Source of the DNA: Haplomitrium mnioides
Taxonomy: Eukaryota > Marchantiophyta > Haplomitriopsida > Calobryales
NCBI GenBank assembly: GCA_049999725.1
Contig: JBNGIS010016943.1
Span: 1-62,951 of the forward strand
DNA: 62,951 bases
Reading direction: 5' to 3'
The position numbers and the translations under genes were made by a program. A model generated the notes under the pieces. It ran no database searches and had not been told where the DNA came from. It saw only the letters and a program-made list of their open reading frames with translations. The first letter of the stretch is position 1. Every line of letters begins with the position of its first letter. This document shows positions 21,650-32,960 of this stretch, piece after piece.

Positions 21650-23060
21650 GTTGATTGGTAATATGACATGCAATTGTCTTGGACGAAGGTATAGATTCAA
21701 AGTTTGTAGTAGACAATTTCCAATTTATTAAAGCGTTGTGAATGTTGGGATGAGTAAATAACTAGTGAAAAGGTTTTAGTATAGTCAATTCCTTACATCT
21801 TATAATATTCTTTTGCTACCAATTTGCCCTTGTATTTTTCAATAGACCAATGAGAATTATACTTGTTTTAACACAAAGTTTACATTTAAGAGCTTTTCTT
21901 CTTTTTGGTAATAAAGCAATGGTCGAGGTTTGATTTCTCTTAAGTGATTCAAACTCACTTTGAATTACCAAGGCTCATTTATCTACTTTTCACCAATCGA
22001 TGGATCATAAAAGATCATCTATAAGTTCATCTTTAGAAGCAAACATGGTTATATCTCAAGTTTTCCATGTTCAACATCATATTGTAATGTTAGTTTTTTT
22101 GATACTACCTCTCCTTATTGGCTTGGTAGCTAAGGCTATTTAGGGTACCACTACATTTGTTTTGGATAAGGATACTCTTTAAATGGAATATCACCCTTGG
22201 AACTTGAACATCCTCTCATTGACTACAACCACTTCATTGAGAGTTATGGACTGCATCAACCTATTCATCTACATATGGTGATGAATATTAGTTTGCCCAT
22301 TTAACTTTTTGGCTGGAAAGATTAGTAGGGTTTGACTTGTTTTCATTTTCACTTGAAAACTATATAATTCATCATCTATTTCAGGCTCAAGCCAACTATG
22401 TATAGCTTAACCTTTGAGAAGGATAGAGATCCTTGAGTACTCCTGAAATGTCACATCTTTTTGAAGGACTATTCTCTTGTCTCTTTTTCTTTGAAGCCTA
22501 TAGGCTTTCTTTTCCTCATCGTAGCTACAAAAAATACATTTTTGGTTTCATTATTCATCTAAGTTTCATGATCTTCATTGATTATCGCATACATTGTGCA
22601 CCACACATTCTTGAATGAGTAAGGTATGGTCTTAAGAAAGTCCATATCTCATTAGAATTCTTTTGCTCCTTGATGGCTTTCGTGAGGGCTCTAGTCTGCA
22701 AATAATTTGAAGTTAGTAGAACTTACCTCCAATGTGAATTGGAATCATGTGACATACTAAGTACATCTTCTAGTTATGTTTTTTTCTTTCTTTCTACTAC
22801 CTTATTTTATTGAGAAGTGTTATGGCTGGTAAGTTGTTTTGAAATGTGATGTTTATTACAAATAGAACGAAACTCACTAGATATATATTTAGCTCGATTA
22901 TAAACTCTAAGGGTTTCAATCCTTTTGTTGTAGAGGTTTTCAACAACACATTCGTAATGTTCAAACCATTTCAAGGTCTTAGATTTATATCTTAACAAAT
23001 AGACAATTGTGTATCTTGGAAAACCCTCAATAAATGTGATATTATAAATATGCAGATAAT
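21650..23060 (-). pseudogene. Copia (Ty1) integrase and reverse transcriptase remnant
   Basis: On the minus strand, 23000-22810 reads the Copia integrase core: LLRYKSKTLKWFEHYECVVE, KRIETLR then the YISSEFRSICNKHHISKQLT block. Only the DNGGEY aspartate segment is damaged. The ERK that follows the PQQNGVAE motif appears near 22790. Further left the pol linker survives in pieces (EVSSTNFK, about 22710). At 21960-21760 the start of RT is visible in two frames (PKRRKALKCKLC, then EKYKGKLVAKEY). No LTRs found. The integrase-before-RT order is diagnostic of Copia. Confidence 0.78.
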
Positions 23061-23099
23061 GTGGATATTGGGAGTAAAGTAATATGTTTCAATAAAGAA

Positions 23100-23515
23100 A
23101 AAGCATGGTAGAGAACAAGCAGACTAGGACCTTGGGGTTCCGATTTGGAGTCTAGAAACACCCAAGCTTCATTAACCCAACTTTGGAGGGGGTTCCAAGC
23201 TTACTTTTGAAGTCCGAGTAAGGAGAAGGCTTCTACTTCTCCTTTGAAGTTCATTTGTGCATAGGATTCAATAGCCAAAGTAGGAAGAGCTCAAGCACTT
23301 CATGTGTGCATAGAGTTCTATAGTTTAAAAATGCACAAACTTCAACAATCCATACACACACGGAGTTTCAAGTTCTCGTTACAATTACATGCTCGCATAG
23401 GGTTTCAATAGTCCAAAAATACAATGGCTTCATCAATCCAAATATGTAGGAGGTTGAGAGTTTAGTTTTATTGTCCATGTGTATAGGGTTCAAACAACCA
23501 CCACTTTGAACCAAG
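23100..23515. repeat. Degenerate palindrome array outside the C1 end
   Basis: Loose tandem copies of a quasi-palindrome (for example around TGTGCATAGAGTTC and TGCTCGCATAGGGTTTC) spaced by 20-45 bp. Same motif as in the introns of the BC element. Confidence 0.6.
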
Positions 23516-23520
23516 AACCA
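23480..23520 (-). repeat. Candidate terminal inverted repeat, C side of copy 1
   Basis: Read outward (minus strand) it gives AGTAGTGGTTCTTGGTTCAA then AGTGGTGGTTGTTT. The C2 end at 51775-51812 is nearly the same, and the B1 side at 40599-40636 reads similarly outward. Confidence 0.55.
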
Positions 23521-23884
23521 CTACTGGGTTCCTGTTTCATTTGGCATTTGCAAAAAATAATTTTGAAATTTTGGCATAAAAAATCATGAATTTGACACTA
23601 CTGATATGCGTTTGCAAAAACAAATATAGTTTATACATCAAAATTGCTTATTTCAAGTGCACAATATATTAAAAACAAATCTTCTCGTAAGAAATTTATC
23701 AGAATTTTTTTCATAGTTTCTTCTTTAAAAAGCATAAACATCACCGAATAGAATATATACTAAACCTATAAGAAATCTGTTGTTAAATATTTTCAAAATT
23801 AATCAAAACATTAAAATTTAATCAAAAATATATTCAATAAAAAAAGATGCTTAAACGCGCAACAACTTAGAACTCTAGTCTTAA

Positions 23885-24265
23885 AGCTTATGTATATAGG
23901 GATTTTTCAAGCTGCCTTGCACTTGGAATGTTGAAGCTCAAGCACGCATGGAATGTTGAAGCTTCTACACGCAGAAACTTTGAACTAGAACCTAAAGTGT
24001 AGGTACAAGAGGATTTTTGAAGCAAAAATGTGAAAAAACTGCTAAACCCCATACGCTCATGGACTATTGAAGCCTCTTTGTAGGGATAGCTTAAAGCCCA
24101 AGTACATTTGTGTTTGATAATCTCTATGCACACATGGACAACTTAAGCTTGCGCGTGTTTGAACAACTAAAGCTCATATAGGCATGGATTGTTGAGTACT
24201 TGGATGCAGGGATTGCCAAAGCCCTTCTAGGCATGGACTGTAGAAACTCGTGACTGAAGAAAACT
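23885..24265. repeat. Palindrome array in the 3' flank of C1
   Basis: Units such as CAAGCACGCATGGAATGTTG and CATATAGGCATGGATTGTTG repeat about every 40 bp. The counterpart in copy 2 is 51180-51400. Confidence 0.65.
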
Positions 24266-25134
24266 TGTACAAAAATCGAAATAAAAGGAAAGGAAACTTC
24301 TATATCAGTATAGACTTTGTTGCTAATTTTTAGGAAAACCAATACGTTTTGTTCAAAAATCATTTAACAAAAGAAAAAAAAAAACTTCCAAAACATACTT
24401 AATAAATTTGATTTGGAATGCAATCAGAAAAAAACCAATTGCAAAATATTTTGTAGGACAATTACTTTGTTATATTTGAAAAATACATCACTTTGCTATT
24501 ACAACTTTTGTTGTATCCTCTTCAAGAGGAGTGGTCTTATCCAAATCAAAAGACTGAGAAGGTTTGGCTCCTACAACCACAAGAGAATCCTACCTAGACT
24601 TTCTACTTCCACAAATCGCAATAGAATCACTAGATGCACCTATATTACCAAGAGGAACATGCTCTTTGTGGTACTCATATACTATCTTCAATTTGGTCGC
24701 ATTGGATGGTAAGTAAGCCATCATCAGAATTCTTTGAAGAATATAGATTAATTGGGATCTATCATATTCCACAATGATGCAACTTTTGCATTAATTTCAA
24801 AGCACAAACAAGGTCTGGGCTCAACCCAAAGCATAGATTCAAGATCCAATATTGCTCTGTTGATAGATGGTCAATAAAAAATTTGTACAAAGCTCAAGGC
24901 TTGTGGTACACATTCACATGAGCATCATCTCATGGATGTTGAAGCTTCACCAACATAGCCGGACAGCTCAACACACTCAAAATAATTTGTCAATGACGAC
25001 CACTAGCATCATCAGCTTGCAAGTTGAAGAGCTTCATGCTCCTTTTACCTTTGTTGGTCCTATAGCCCACAGTCCAATACTCATAGACGTGAGCAATACT
25101 TGGACCACTAGAATGATGAATATTGCTTTTGTCC

Positions 25135-25232
25135 CTATAGTTATAAAAACAAAAAAATCAGACATTGGAAAGAGAGTGTAGGAAAACTAAACAAGATAAA
25201 CTAAAACATACAAAAATCAAAAAGAACTTACA
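25135..25232 (-). other. Intron 3 of C1
   Basis: On the minus strand the intron starts GTAAGTTC after the GACCATGACATCTT-like exon end and closes with ATAACTATAG before GGACAAAAGC. About 100 bp, as in C2. C1 keeps the AG that C2 has lost. Confidence 0.65.
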
Positions 25233-25792
25233 AGATGGCATGGTTGATGGCACAACAAACCTAAAAAAATGCATCTTTGACAATGCCAAATTGTTGCAAA
25301 GAATGGATTATTACAAAAGACCAAAAATTATAAGTTGTAACTGCCGCAAAAGAAGAAACCATATAAGAAATGTCATCCTTTGCAAAGGGTTCAGAATTGT
25401 TGTGCTTGCATTCTTTGAGGTTATAACCGTAAGAAATATTTGCAATTGCCAAAGTAAAATATCTCGGTTTCACAAATCCCTTCAATTGACAAGCATTTAC
25501 CTCCTTGTGGACTTGGTAAAATGCCACGTTGAGTCCATCAACATATGACATTAGTCTTTGTCTTTGTCTTGGTCTTGAAGCCTTCCATCAGTGGGAGAGG
25601 CAACAACATCATTTTGCTGCCTTGACTTCCACTCTCAGCTTTCTATCAATGAAGCTGAAAAATAGAAGGGTAGGATATAAGTGTGGGAGCTTGGTCTTGA
25701 TCTTACGGGGCTTCTTTGACCACCGATCTCTTTTGCCTTTTAGCAATTGTCATTAATTTTTTGGCAAGCTTCTATTTAAAAGTTTTGGCCCT

Positions 25793-26070
25793 CTGTACAA
25801 AGCAAAAAGGAAAATAATTAGAGGAGAAAACAAAAAAAATAGGCCTAGACTTTAAAGAGGAAGAGCATACGAGCAAGGAAATAGAAGTCCATGCATGCAT
25901 GGACACTCAAGTCTAGACACGTATGGACTTGACAATAAATGCCCGCTCAGACTAGAGAGTCTATTTTCACATGAACTTCAGAGTTCATGTACATAGAGTG
26001 TGAGTCATTTTAACTCTTGCAAAACAATTTTCACAAAAAATTCAATACAACTTTAGAATTAGAATTGTAG
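25793..26070 (-). other. Intron 2 of C1 with palindromes
   Basis: It lies between the exon 2 end (YSNFEKLL, GTAATTTTG) and TTTGTACAG. It contains a perfect 18-bp palindrome GTCCATGCATGCATGGAC at 25887-25904 and weaker copies to about 26000. Confidence 0.65.
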
Positions 26071-27404
26071 AGCGGGAAAACAAAATTACCAATAACTTCT
26101 CAAAGTTAGAGTAAAATGAAGACATTTTTGACTTCTTGGTGTGGTTGAGTTACTCCATCCTAGCTTCTTCCCTTGAGCTGCCATAGACTTTGGCACAAAA
26201 AGACTTTACCATAATTGCCAAAACTTTATGTCTCTCTAGTTAGTGAGACATTTCGTCAATTAAAAGCTCTCCGATTTCCACTCGTTTCAAAACATAAATT
26301 TTTATTTTGTCCAGAAGACCCTAAAAAGACCTTCACAGTATCCACTTCATGTCCTCTATTCTCAAAGATTCGTTGGCCTTAAGCTTCTGACCCTTCACTT
26401 GATTTTTCTACCACATCGAAAAAATGATGTGTTGTAACTCCAAGAGCTCACCACTTCGGAATGTCATCTGGAACCAATTATCTTGAGAAGTGATGGTCTT
26501 TTCAAGAGTCAACTTTGGCTTGATCTCCAAAGTCTCTAGCACCAACTCTCTTTTTAGTTTATAGGATGACACCATCTAGCTCTCCATGGACCTTTGATGT
26601 CAATACTTGACCTTTTGAATCGACATCATTTCGAACCTGTACCATTGGTCATAGTTGTCATCGGTTGCAAATATATAGGCATATATTAGTGTAAGCCTTA
26701 CATGAATATAACAATTACACAACGAAAGCATTGGATTTTTTGCTCCATATTTGGTGATTAAAAGTTGCCTTGCGGCAACACTATGATTGTCTCATGCAAT
26801 CTAATATCTATACTTGTTATAGTTCCTCATATCAAACTTTGACTTATCTTTCAACCCACACTTTGGGTCCATGACAACAATGAAGAAGATATGCGCATAC
26901 GTGTTCATAAGCATTCATTGCGTCAAAAGCTCCTCTAAATTCTCATTTAACTTTCTATTTTGGAATGGTCTCCAGTTATCCCTTCCTTCTTTTGGAAGGT
27001 TAAGATTTTCTAGCCGAATTGTTATTATTTCCTCCGAGACTCTAGATTGCTCGATTTTAGACTCCCTAATTTTTATTGTTTTCTTTAGACATTGTTTGAG
27101 GGTCCACTTGCTCTCGCTTCTAAAGGTTTGAATCCCCTTGTGCAGTGTTCTTTTAGCTCTTGATTTTGGAGCCTCGATTGGTTGTCACACTCCTTCCTCC
27201 TTTGAGTTGTCAAAGGTTGAAGATGATGTGGAGCTTGCAAATGAACTTGTTGGCGACTGGGAGGAGGCTTGATCCTTCTCATTGGTTGGTGGGAGCATAT
27301 GCTTCTTGGTTGAGACAACTTCCTTCTTCTTTTTTTGGGCATCGACTGGCTCTACTTCCTTTCTCTTTTTGGCAGCTGATGGTATGTCTGTTACTACCGT
27401 TGTG

Positions 27405-27990
27405 TAACGGTCACTAACTTAATAAGCCCTTGCTACAAATGAAGTAGGATAGAGGTTCAACTATGTTTGGAAAGCTATTGCTAAGTTAAAGTAGCGAAAA
27501 GCGATTGCCACTATAGAGTACAACACATGGCAAAAGAAGAGAAAGTCAACAAATTAAAGTGAAGAGGAAGAGGATAAGAACACATAGCAAGTGGAGGATT
27601 AAAGTAAATAGAAGGTTCTAAAGATAATGACACATGACACAAGGAGAACTAAAGAGATGGAAGGTTCTATAGATAAGGACATTTGGCAGAAGGAGAACTA
27701 AAGAGAGATGGAAGGTTCTAAAGACAAGGACACGTGGTAGAAAGAGAATAAAAGTAAAGGGTGGTCCAATCAGAGTGAGAGAAAAAAGACGGGTTCAATT
27801 AGAAGAGGATAGAAAAGGAACCAAGGGAGTTCCTTAACCTATGTAAGCAAAGTACTTTCTAATAAGTATATGAAGAAGGGAGAGTGCATTGTTTGGCATC
27901 TCTTACCTTGTGAGTTTTTGAAGTTTTTTGTGCGCTACTCTTGTATGTGTTGTGTTTGGGCTAACTTTTGTGTGTGATGTATGGGTGTAG
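27405..27990. mobile_element. Solo-LTR-like insertion in C1 exon 2
   Basis: Sequence without a counterpart in C2 interrupts the exon between the KQGA segment and the Lys-rich linker. It starts near TGTAACGGTCAC. Three imperfect tandem units of about 50 bp (AAGGTTCTAAAGA...GGACA) lie at about 27610-27750, the last with a G-box ACACGTGG (27730-27737). No coding capacity and no clear target duplication. Boundaries are approximate, and the class is a guess from size and lack of genes. Confidence 0.5.
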
Positions 27991-28229
27991 TGCTACACGC
28001 TCACATTGTCGCCTTGCTTGGATGCTGAGCGTATGCTCCTTGCTTCACTTTCAACAGATTGATACTAATGACAAACTTGATGAAGTCTAGTTCTACCTGC
28101 TTTGCGTCTAGATAAGTGTTAACGAAGTCACACAAATATTGAGAAAACTGAAAAAAAAAAACAATCAATGATGTAACACAAAAAATCTCTATACGTAAAT
28201 CACTATTCTAAAGCTAATGAAGGATTTTT

Positions 28230-28401
28230 AGGGATTTACAATCCTTGTACGCGTAGAACTGTATAGTCTAGATGTGTTTCCATTCCGGATTCCATGTGTA
28301 TAGGAACTTCCAAGTCCAAATGTGAGTGGACTCTCGAGTTCATACGTGCGTGGACTTAGGAGTCGATACACGCTTGGACCTGAGAGTCTATGTGCGCATG
28401 G
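28230..28401. repeat. Palindrome array in C1 intron 1
   Basis: Four or five copies of the AGTCCATGYGCGCATGGACT-type unit (for example CATACGTGCGTGGACTTAGG, CGATACACGCTTGGACCTGA). The array ends where the A3 LTR begins. Confidence 0.75.
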
Positions 28402-28778
28402 TGTAATAGTACAAACATAAGGTTGTGTTATTTATAATAAAATAAGGAAGAGTAAAACAAGCTATAGAGGGTCACTTTTAAGGTTGAGATTAGAATATTT
28501 GCTTTCAAAGTCAATTTTAGAGTTTTAAAGTTGAAATTAGGAGTGACTTGTAAGAGAAAAAAGAGAGATTACACCTTCTTCTCTGGTATAAATAGAAGGG
28601 CTTCCTAGCCCTACTCCTTATTCTAGAGCTCCTCTCAATTTCATTTGGCTCTTTGGTTGCTTGGCTTTGGCTAACACTCTTGGTTTTTGTTTGTTTATTG
28701 CCTTTGAGTGGTATAACTCTATTGTAGTTATCTTGAAGTTGTTACTCATTTGGAAGTTAGTCTTTCTATTCTTTTATA
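28402..28778 (+). repeat. 5' LTR of A3
   Basis: 377 bp, from TGTAATAGTACAAACATAAG to ATTCTTTTATA. A TATA box TATAAATAG lies at 28587-28595, as in A4, and marks the likely U3/R border. Confidence 0.92.
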
Positions 28779-28792
28779 TTGGTATCAGAGCC
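28779..28792 (+). other. Primer-binding site of A3
   Basis: TTGGTATCAGAGCC, a perfect plant initiator-Met tRNA site, directly after the LTR. Confidence 0.93.
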
Positions 28793-28810
28793 ACAATTCT
28801 TTTTTGTGGA

Positions 28811-29760
28811 ATGGAGAATCAAGAAGCAATGATCCAAACGATGCAACAACAAATTGAACATCTTTCTCGCCTTCTAAAAGTTTAAATGGAAATGAGAAAG
28901 AGGGCACATTTTCAAGAAGAAGAAAGTCATGTGCGATTTCCCAAATCAAAAGCATATGATGGAAAGACGTTTCCTAGCATATCTAAGAATTTCTTATTTG
29001 ATTGCGAACAATATTCTGAGGCTACCAACATAAGAGAGTATGGTCGAAGAATTCTATTTGCTACAAGTCCATTGGAGATATCGGCAAAAGCTGGTGGAAA
29101 TATCAAATTAAGCAAGCTCAATGTGGTATGGTTGCTTTAATTGCTTCTTGGTAAGAGTTTAAAGAAGCAATGACTCTAAGATTTAAGGTTCTAAATGCTC
29201 CAAAGGTGGCAAGAGATCGCTTGGCAAAATTGAAGCAACTTGGTACGGTAAAAAGCTATGTCACGTAATTTCAAATCATTATGCAAATTTCTAATATGGA
29301 CGAGGCAGAAGCTTTAGATTGCTTTATTTGAGGATTGAAGCTTCGTACTAGAATGGAAGTAACAGTGAAAGATCCCTCTCAACTAGAAGAAGTAATGCAC
29401 ATGGCTGAACAATATGACTCATTACTAGTAACTACTCAAGTTAGCTCACAATCATAACAAGCTTTACCAAATTCTTATGTACCACCAAATGAGGTTGTAC
29501 CCATGGAGATTGATGCAACACAAAGAGTAGCACTCACCGATGTGGAGCGTGAGCGCCTACGCCAAAGTGGAGGATGTTTTTATTATTGTCAACTTGGTCA
29601 CATGATTGCAAATTGCCCACGTTGACAAAATCGACCACGCGCTCTTGTTCAAGCAAATATTGTTGAAGAAGAAAATTAGAGAAATGATGGACCTTAGTAA
29701 AATTAGTCGAGAAGTTTATTGAGAGCTTCATTAGTTCCAATAGAACAAAGGCTCAACAAG
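28811..29760 (+). pseudogene. gag of A3
   Basis: The ATG at 28811 opens MENQEAMIQTMQQQIEHLSR. A capsid-like region follows (FPKSKAYDGKTFPSISKNFL, FKEAMTLRFKVLNAPKVARD, LDCFI-GLKLRTRMEVTVKD). A zinc knuckle is at about 29570-29620 (GGCFYYCQLGHMIANCP, spacing altered from the usual CCHC by an inserted Tyr). Stops at 28883 and later break it. Confidence 0.82.
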
Positions 29761-29779
29761 AATTTGAAGCACATTGTTT

Positions 29780-30300
29780 CATCTAGATTGTATGATTGAT
29801 GAGCATTCTTGTAGAATGTTGGTAGATTGTGGAAGCTCTAAAAATTTCATATAGTTATGTTTTGCAAAGAAAATCAAAGCTAAAACTTTGCCTATCAAGG
29901 GAAGTTTTGTGACTATGGTCGATGGTCAAAATACATAATGTGTTCCACTCGCAAACACCATTTCATTGGCAAAGAGTATAAGAAGAATATGGATTTTGTT
30001 ATTGCACCTATATAGTGTGACATTATTTTGGGCTTTCCTTGGCTTGAAGATCAATTTGCTCAAGTTGATTGAGAAAAATAACAAATTCAAGTTACTTTAC
30101 AAGGAAAGCAATTTCTTTTAGGGCGTTCGGCACCATTGGCGAAGAGGCCTCAATCACTTTAGCATAATGCTTTGATGGAGAAAGAGTTGCATATCTTTGT
30201 TGTATGGATCAAGCTTATTGTAGACTTGAATAAAGAGGGAGGGAAATCTATAACAACCTCAATGATTGATGATATTTTGAAGGATTTTTAAGATGTGTTT
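29780..30300 (+). pseudogene. Protease region of A3
   Basis: HSCRMLVDCGSSKNFI (about 29800-29850) is the active-site region, with DCGS where a retropepsin has D-S/T-G. The flap region GSFVTMVDGQ follows. Then comes the linker to RT (ILKDF, DVFLDDSPKGL). Confidence 0.72.
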
Positions 30301-31700
30301 CTAGATGATTCACCAAAGGGTTACCACATGATCGTGGAATACCTTATCGAATTGAGTTAATACCAAGAAGTTCTCCTTATAATCGTTCTATATACCGGTT
30401 ATCGCTACAAGAGTTGGAAGAGCTTCGCAAAAACTTGACAAAATATTCTTGAGAAAGATTTCATTCAACATAGTACTTTGCATTGGGGAGCATCAATATT
30501 CTTTGAACCAATGAAAGATGGTGAATTTTGTTTTTGTATAGATTTTTACAATTTAAGCAACCAAACCGTAAATAATGCTTATCATTTACCACGTATTGAT
30601 GATTAGTTGGATGAATTGAGTGCTGCATGGCTCTTTTCCAAGTTGGATCTTCGAAGTGGTTATTGGAAAATTCCTATCTAGCCAAGTGATGTGTTGAAGA
30701 TAGCTTTTTGCAATGTATGGATATTTTGAGTAGAACATACTTATATTTGGTTTCACTAATGCTCTAGCCATATTCATGGATCAAATGCATCAAATTTTTG
30801 ATGGGTTATTAGATAAAAGAGTTTTGGTATTCTTGGATAACATACTTATTTTTAGTAAAGCTAAAGTTGAGCATTATAATCACATGAAAGAAGTATCACA
30901 AAGATTGTGCAAATGAAATTTTTATTGCAAGAGATCCAAGTGCAAGTTTTTGAAGCAAGAGGTTACTTACTTAGAGCATGAGGTGTCTATAGATGGTATA
31001 AAGATGGAAGAAGAGAAAATCAAGACTATTACAGAGTGGCCAACACTAAAGGAGACAAAGGATACTAAAGCCTTCAATGGATTGGCAAGCTTCTATAGAC
31101 AATTCATCCATTATAATATGTATATTGCTGCACTACTTATAGATTTGCTAGGTAAGGACGTCAAGTTTCAATAGACTGCCAAAGAGAAAGCGACATTTCA
31201 AGAACTCAACAACATGTAGTCTTTTCTTGTTCTATTCTAAAGCGATATAATCCAAATACATGTTGTATAGTTGACTTTAATGCTTCTAATTTTGCTATTG
31301 GAGTAGTTTTGTAGCAAGAGTTTGAGGATGGACTTTATCTGATTGCCTTCATATCACACCGATTAAATGTTAAAGAGAGAAATTACTCTACATTGGATCA
31401 AGAGCAATTGGCAATGGTTTATGCTACCAAAGTATGAAGACACTATGTTTTGGGAAAACTTGTGCTTATACGCACAGATCACAAGCCATTGTTACAGGAA
31501 ATCCATTTGGAAAATATGACAAGTTGTTATCATTAATGGGAAGATCAATTGCAACTCTTTAATATCAAGCTAAAGTACAAGCTTGGAAGGTTCCACACCA
31601 TTCTTGATGCATTGTCACGAAGGTGAGATCATTGAGTAAATACAATAGAGGTGGCTAATATTAGTATATTACATTTAGATGAGACCACTAGTAGGAGTTA
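30301..31700 (+). pseudogene. Reverse transcriptase and RNase H of A3
   Basis: RT pieces in order: YRIELIPRSSPYNRSIYRLS (about 30350), ILEKDFIQHSTLHWGASIFF (about 30450), the palm SKLDLRSGYWKIP (about 30640), then FLDNILIFSK (about 30830, the second Asp of the catalytic pair changed to Asn). The connection is FNGLASFYRQFIHYNMYIAA (about 31075). RNase H follows (DFNASNFAIG, RTDHKPLLQEIHL at about 31475). Numerous stops. Confidence 0.87.
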
Positions 31701-32960
31701 TCGCTAGAAACTAAAATAAGATATTTTTTTTACTCTTGTTTAGGCACGATTGACTATCAACAATAGTGAGTATCATTTTTTTTCATTCAAGATGGTATTC
31801 TATATCGAGGCCATTAAATACATGTTCCACAATATAATACGATTTGGATGACTCGTTTATAAGATGCGTATGCTAATCCCATCTTAAGGTATTCTAGAGT
31901 AGATAAAACTACATAGTTGCTTCAGTGAACTTAGTGGTGACCTAACTTGGCTTGAGATGGTCATGTGAAAGTTGTCAACAAAAAAAAGCCTCAAATCAAA
32001 AGCCATTGGGTCTTCTTCAGCCACTAACAATTCCTACTGCTCGTTGGGAACATGTAAGTTTGGATCTTGTCACTTCACTTCCAACTATGCCTTGTGGGTT
32101 TACTGCTATTGTGGTGTTTGTGGACAAGCTTAGCAAGCAGATTCATTTAGCACCGATAGTGGATATAGTAGATGCTCCACAATTGGCAAAAATTTACTTT
32201 GATATTTTTTTTTCATCATCATAGAATGCCTAAGATTTTAATATCCGATGCAGATTCACATATCACGGAAAAGTTTTGGTGAGAGTTGTTCAAACTTTTA
32301 GGCACCAAACTCTTTATGTCTAATGCTTATAATCCTCAAACAAATGGGCAAATGGAACGTGCTAATCACACTATGGAGGATATGCTTCACGCGTTCATCA
32401 ATGTTCATCACACCGATTGGGATAATTTCTTACCAACATTGGAGTTTGCTTACAACAACTCCAAACAAGCAAGTCATTAGTTTTCTCCTTTCTTTCTTAA
32501 CTTGAGTCAACATCCTCTTGTTCTTGATGGTTTACTTTTTCCTTCTTCTTCCAATGTTCTAAGTATTTATATATTTTTGTCTCGTTTATCTTCTTCTTTG
32601 CAGGATGCTTGCAACCATCTTATTGTTGCTCAAATTTGGCAAAACAATATGTCGATAACCATCATTGTGATTGCTCTTATATATTAAGTGAATAAGTTAT
32701 GTTATCTTCTCATGATCTCCTATTGTCTTTAGATACTAAAGTTCATCAACTATCTTTTCCTTGGATTGGTCACTTCTCTATTTCTTAGGTTATTTCTCTC
32801 ATTGCTTATAAACTTGATGTCCCTCTTCATATGAAGATTTATCATGTATTTCAAGTCTCTAAACTTAAGCCTTTTGTTCCTTGTCTATCTTCTTTTCCAA
32901 ATCGTATTCAACTATCTTGTCGGACTATTGTTCTTGATGATCATGAAGAATCTGAAGGTG
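31701..32960 (+). pseudogene. Integrase of A3, chromodomain missing
   Basis: The zinc-binding end CESCQQKKA (about 31965) leads into the DDE core: WEHVSLDLVTSLP, VFVDKLSKQIHLAPI, PKILISDADSHITEKFW (second Asp region, about 32235) and YNPQTNGQMERAN (catalytic Glu region, about 32330). The post-core domain VPLHMKIYHVFQVSKLKPF runs at about 32817. The frame ends at about 32960 in the fusion with gene B1. Confidence 0.88.

Larger units (their letters stand above)
24490..28165 (-). pseudogene. ParB-like/DNA methyltransferase gene C, copy C1
   Basis: Four-exon gene homologous to C2. Exon 2 begins after a TTTTTTTTTTTTCAG splice site at about 28153 (FSQYLCDFVNTYLDAK). It is split by an LTR-like insertion (27405-27990) and resumes with a Lys-rich, Ser-rich linker (27404-27080). 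The ParB-like block follows at about 26700 (YNKYRY, VAARQLLITKYGAKN, FATDDNYD). Exon 3 (from 25792, after TTTGTACAG) holds methyltransferase motif IV as ANISYGYN (about 25425-25455). Exon 4 (from about 25134, after ATAACTATAG) holds the SAM region, badly decayed here, and the tail VEYDRSQLIYI, VPLGNIGASSDSIAI. Exon 1 is lost. Several stops. Compare C2 for what each copy has lost. Confidence 0.72.
28402..32960 (+). mobile_element. Family A chromovirus copy A3, lacking its 3' LTR
   Basis: 5' LTR, primer site, gag, protease, RT-RNase H and integrase are in order on the plus strand. It inserted into intron 1 of C1. The 3' end stops in the acidic linker before the chromodomain (DDHEESEGG) and runs straight into gene B1, so a deletion removed the chromodomain, the 3' LTR, C exon 1 and the start of B. 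It shows about the longest co-linear coding of the four A copies but is full of stops. Confidence 0.92.

Noticed and set aside
24413-25750. Plus-strand frames as genes
   Set aside because: The methyltransferase motifs and splice sites are all on the minus strand and match C2.
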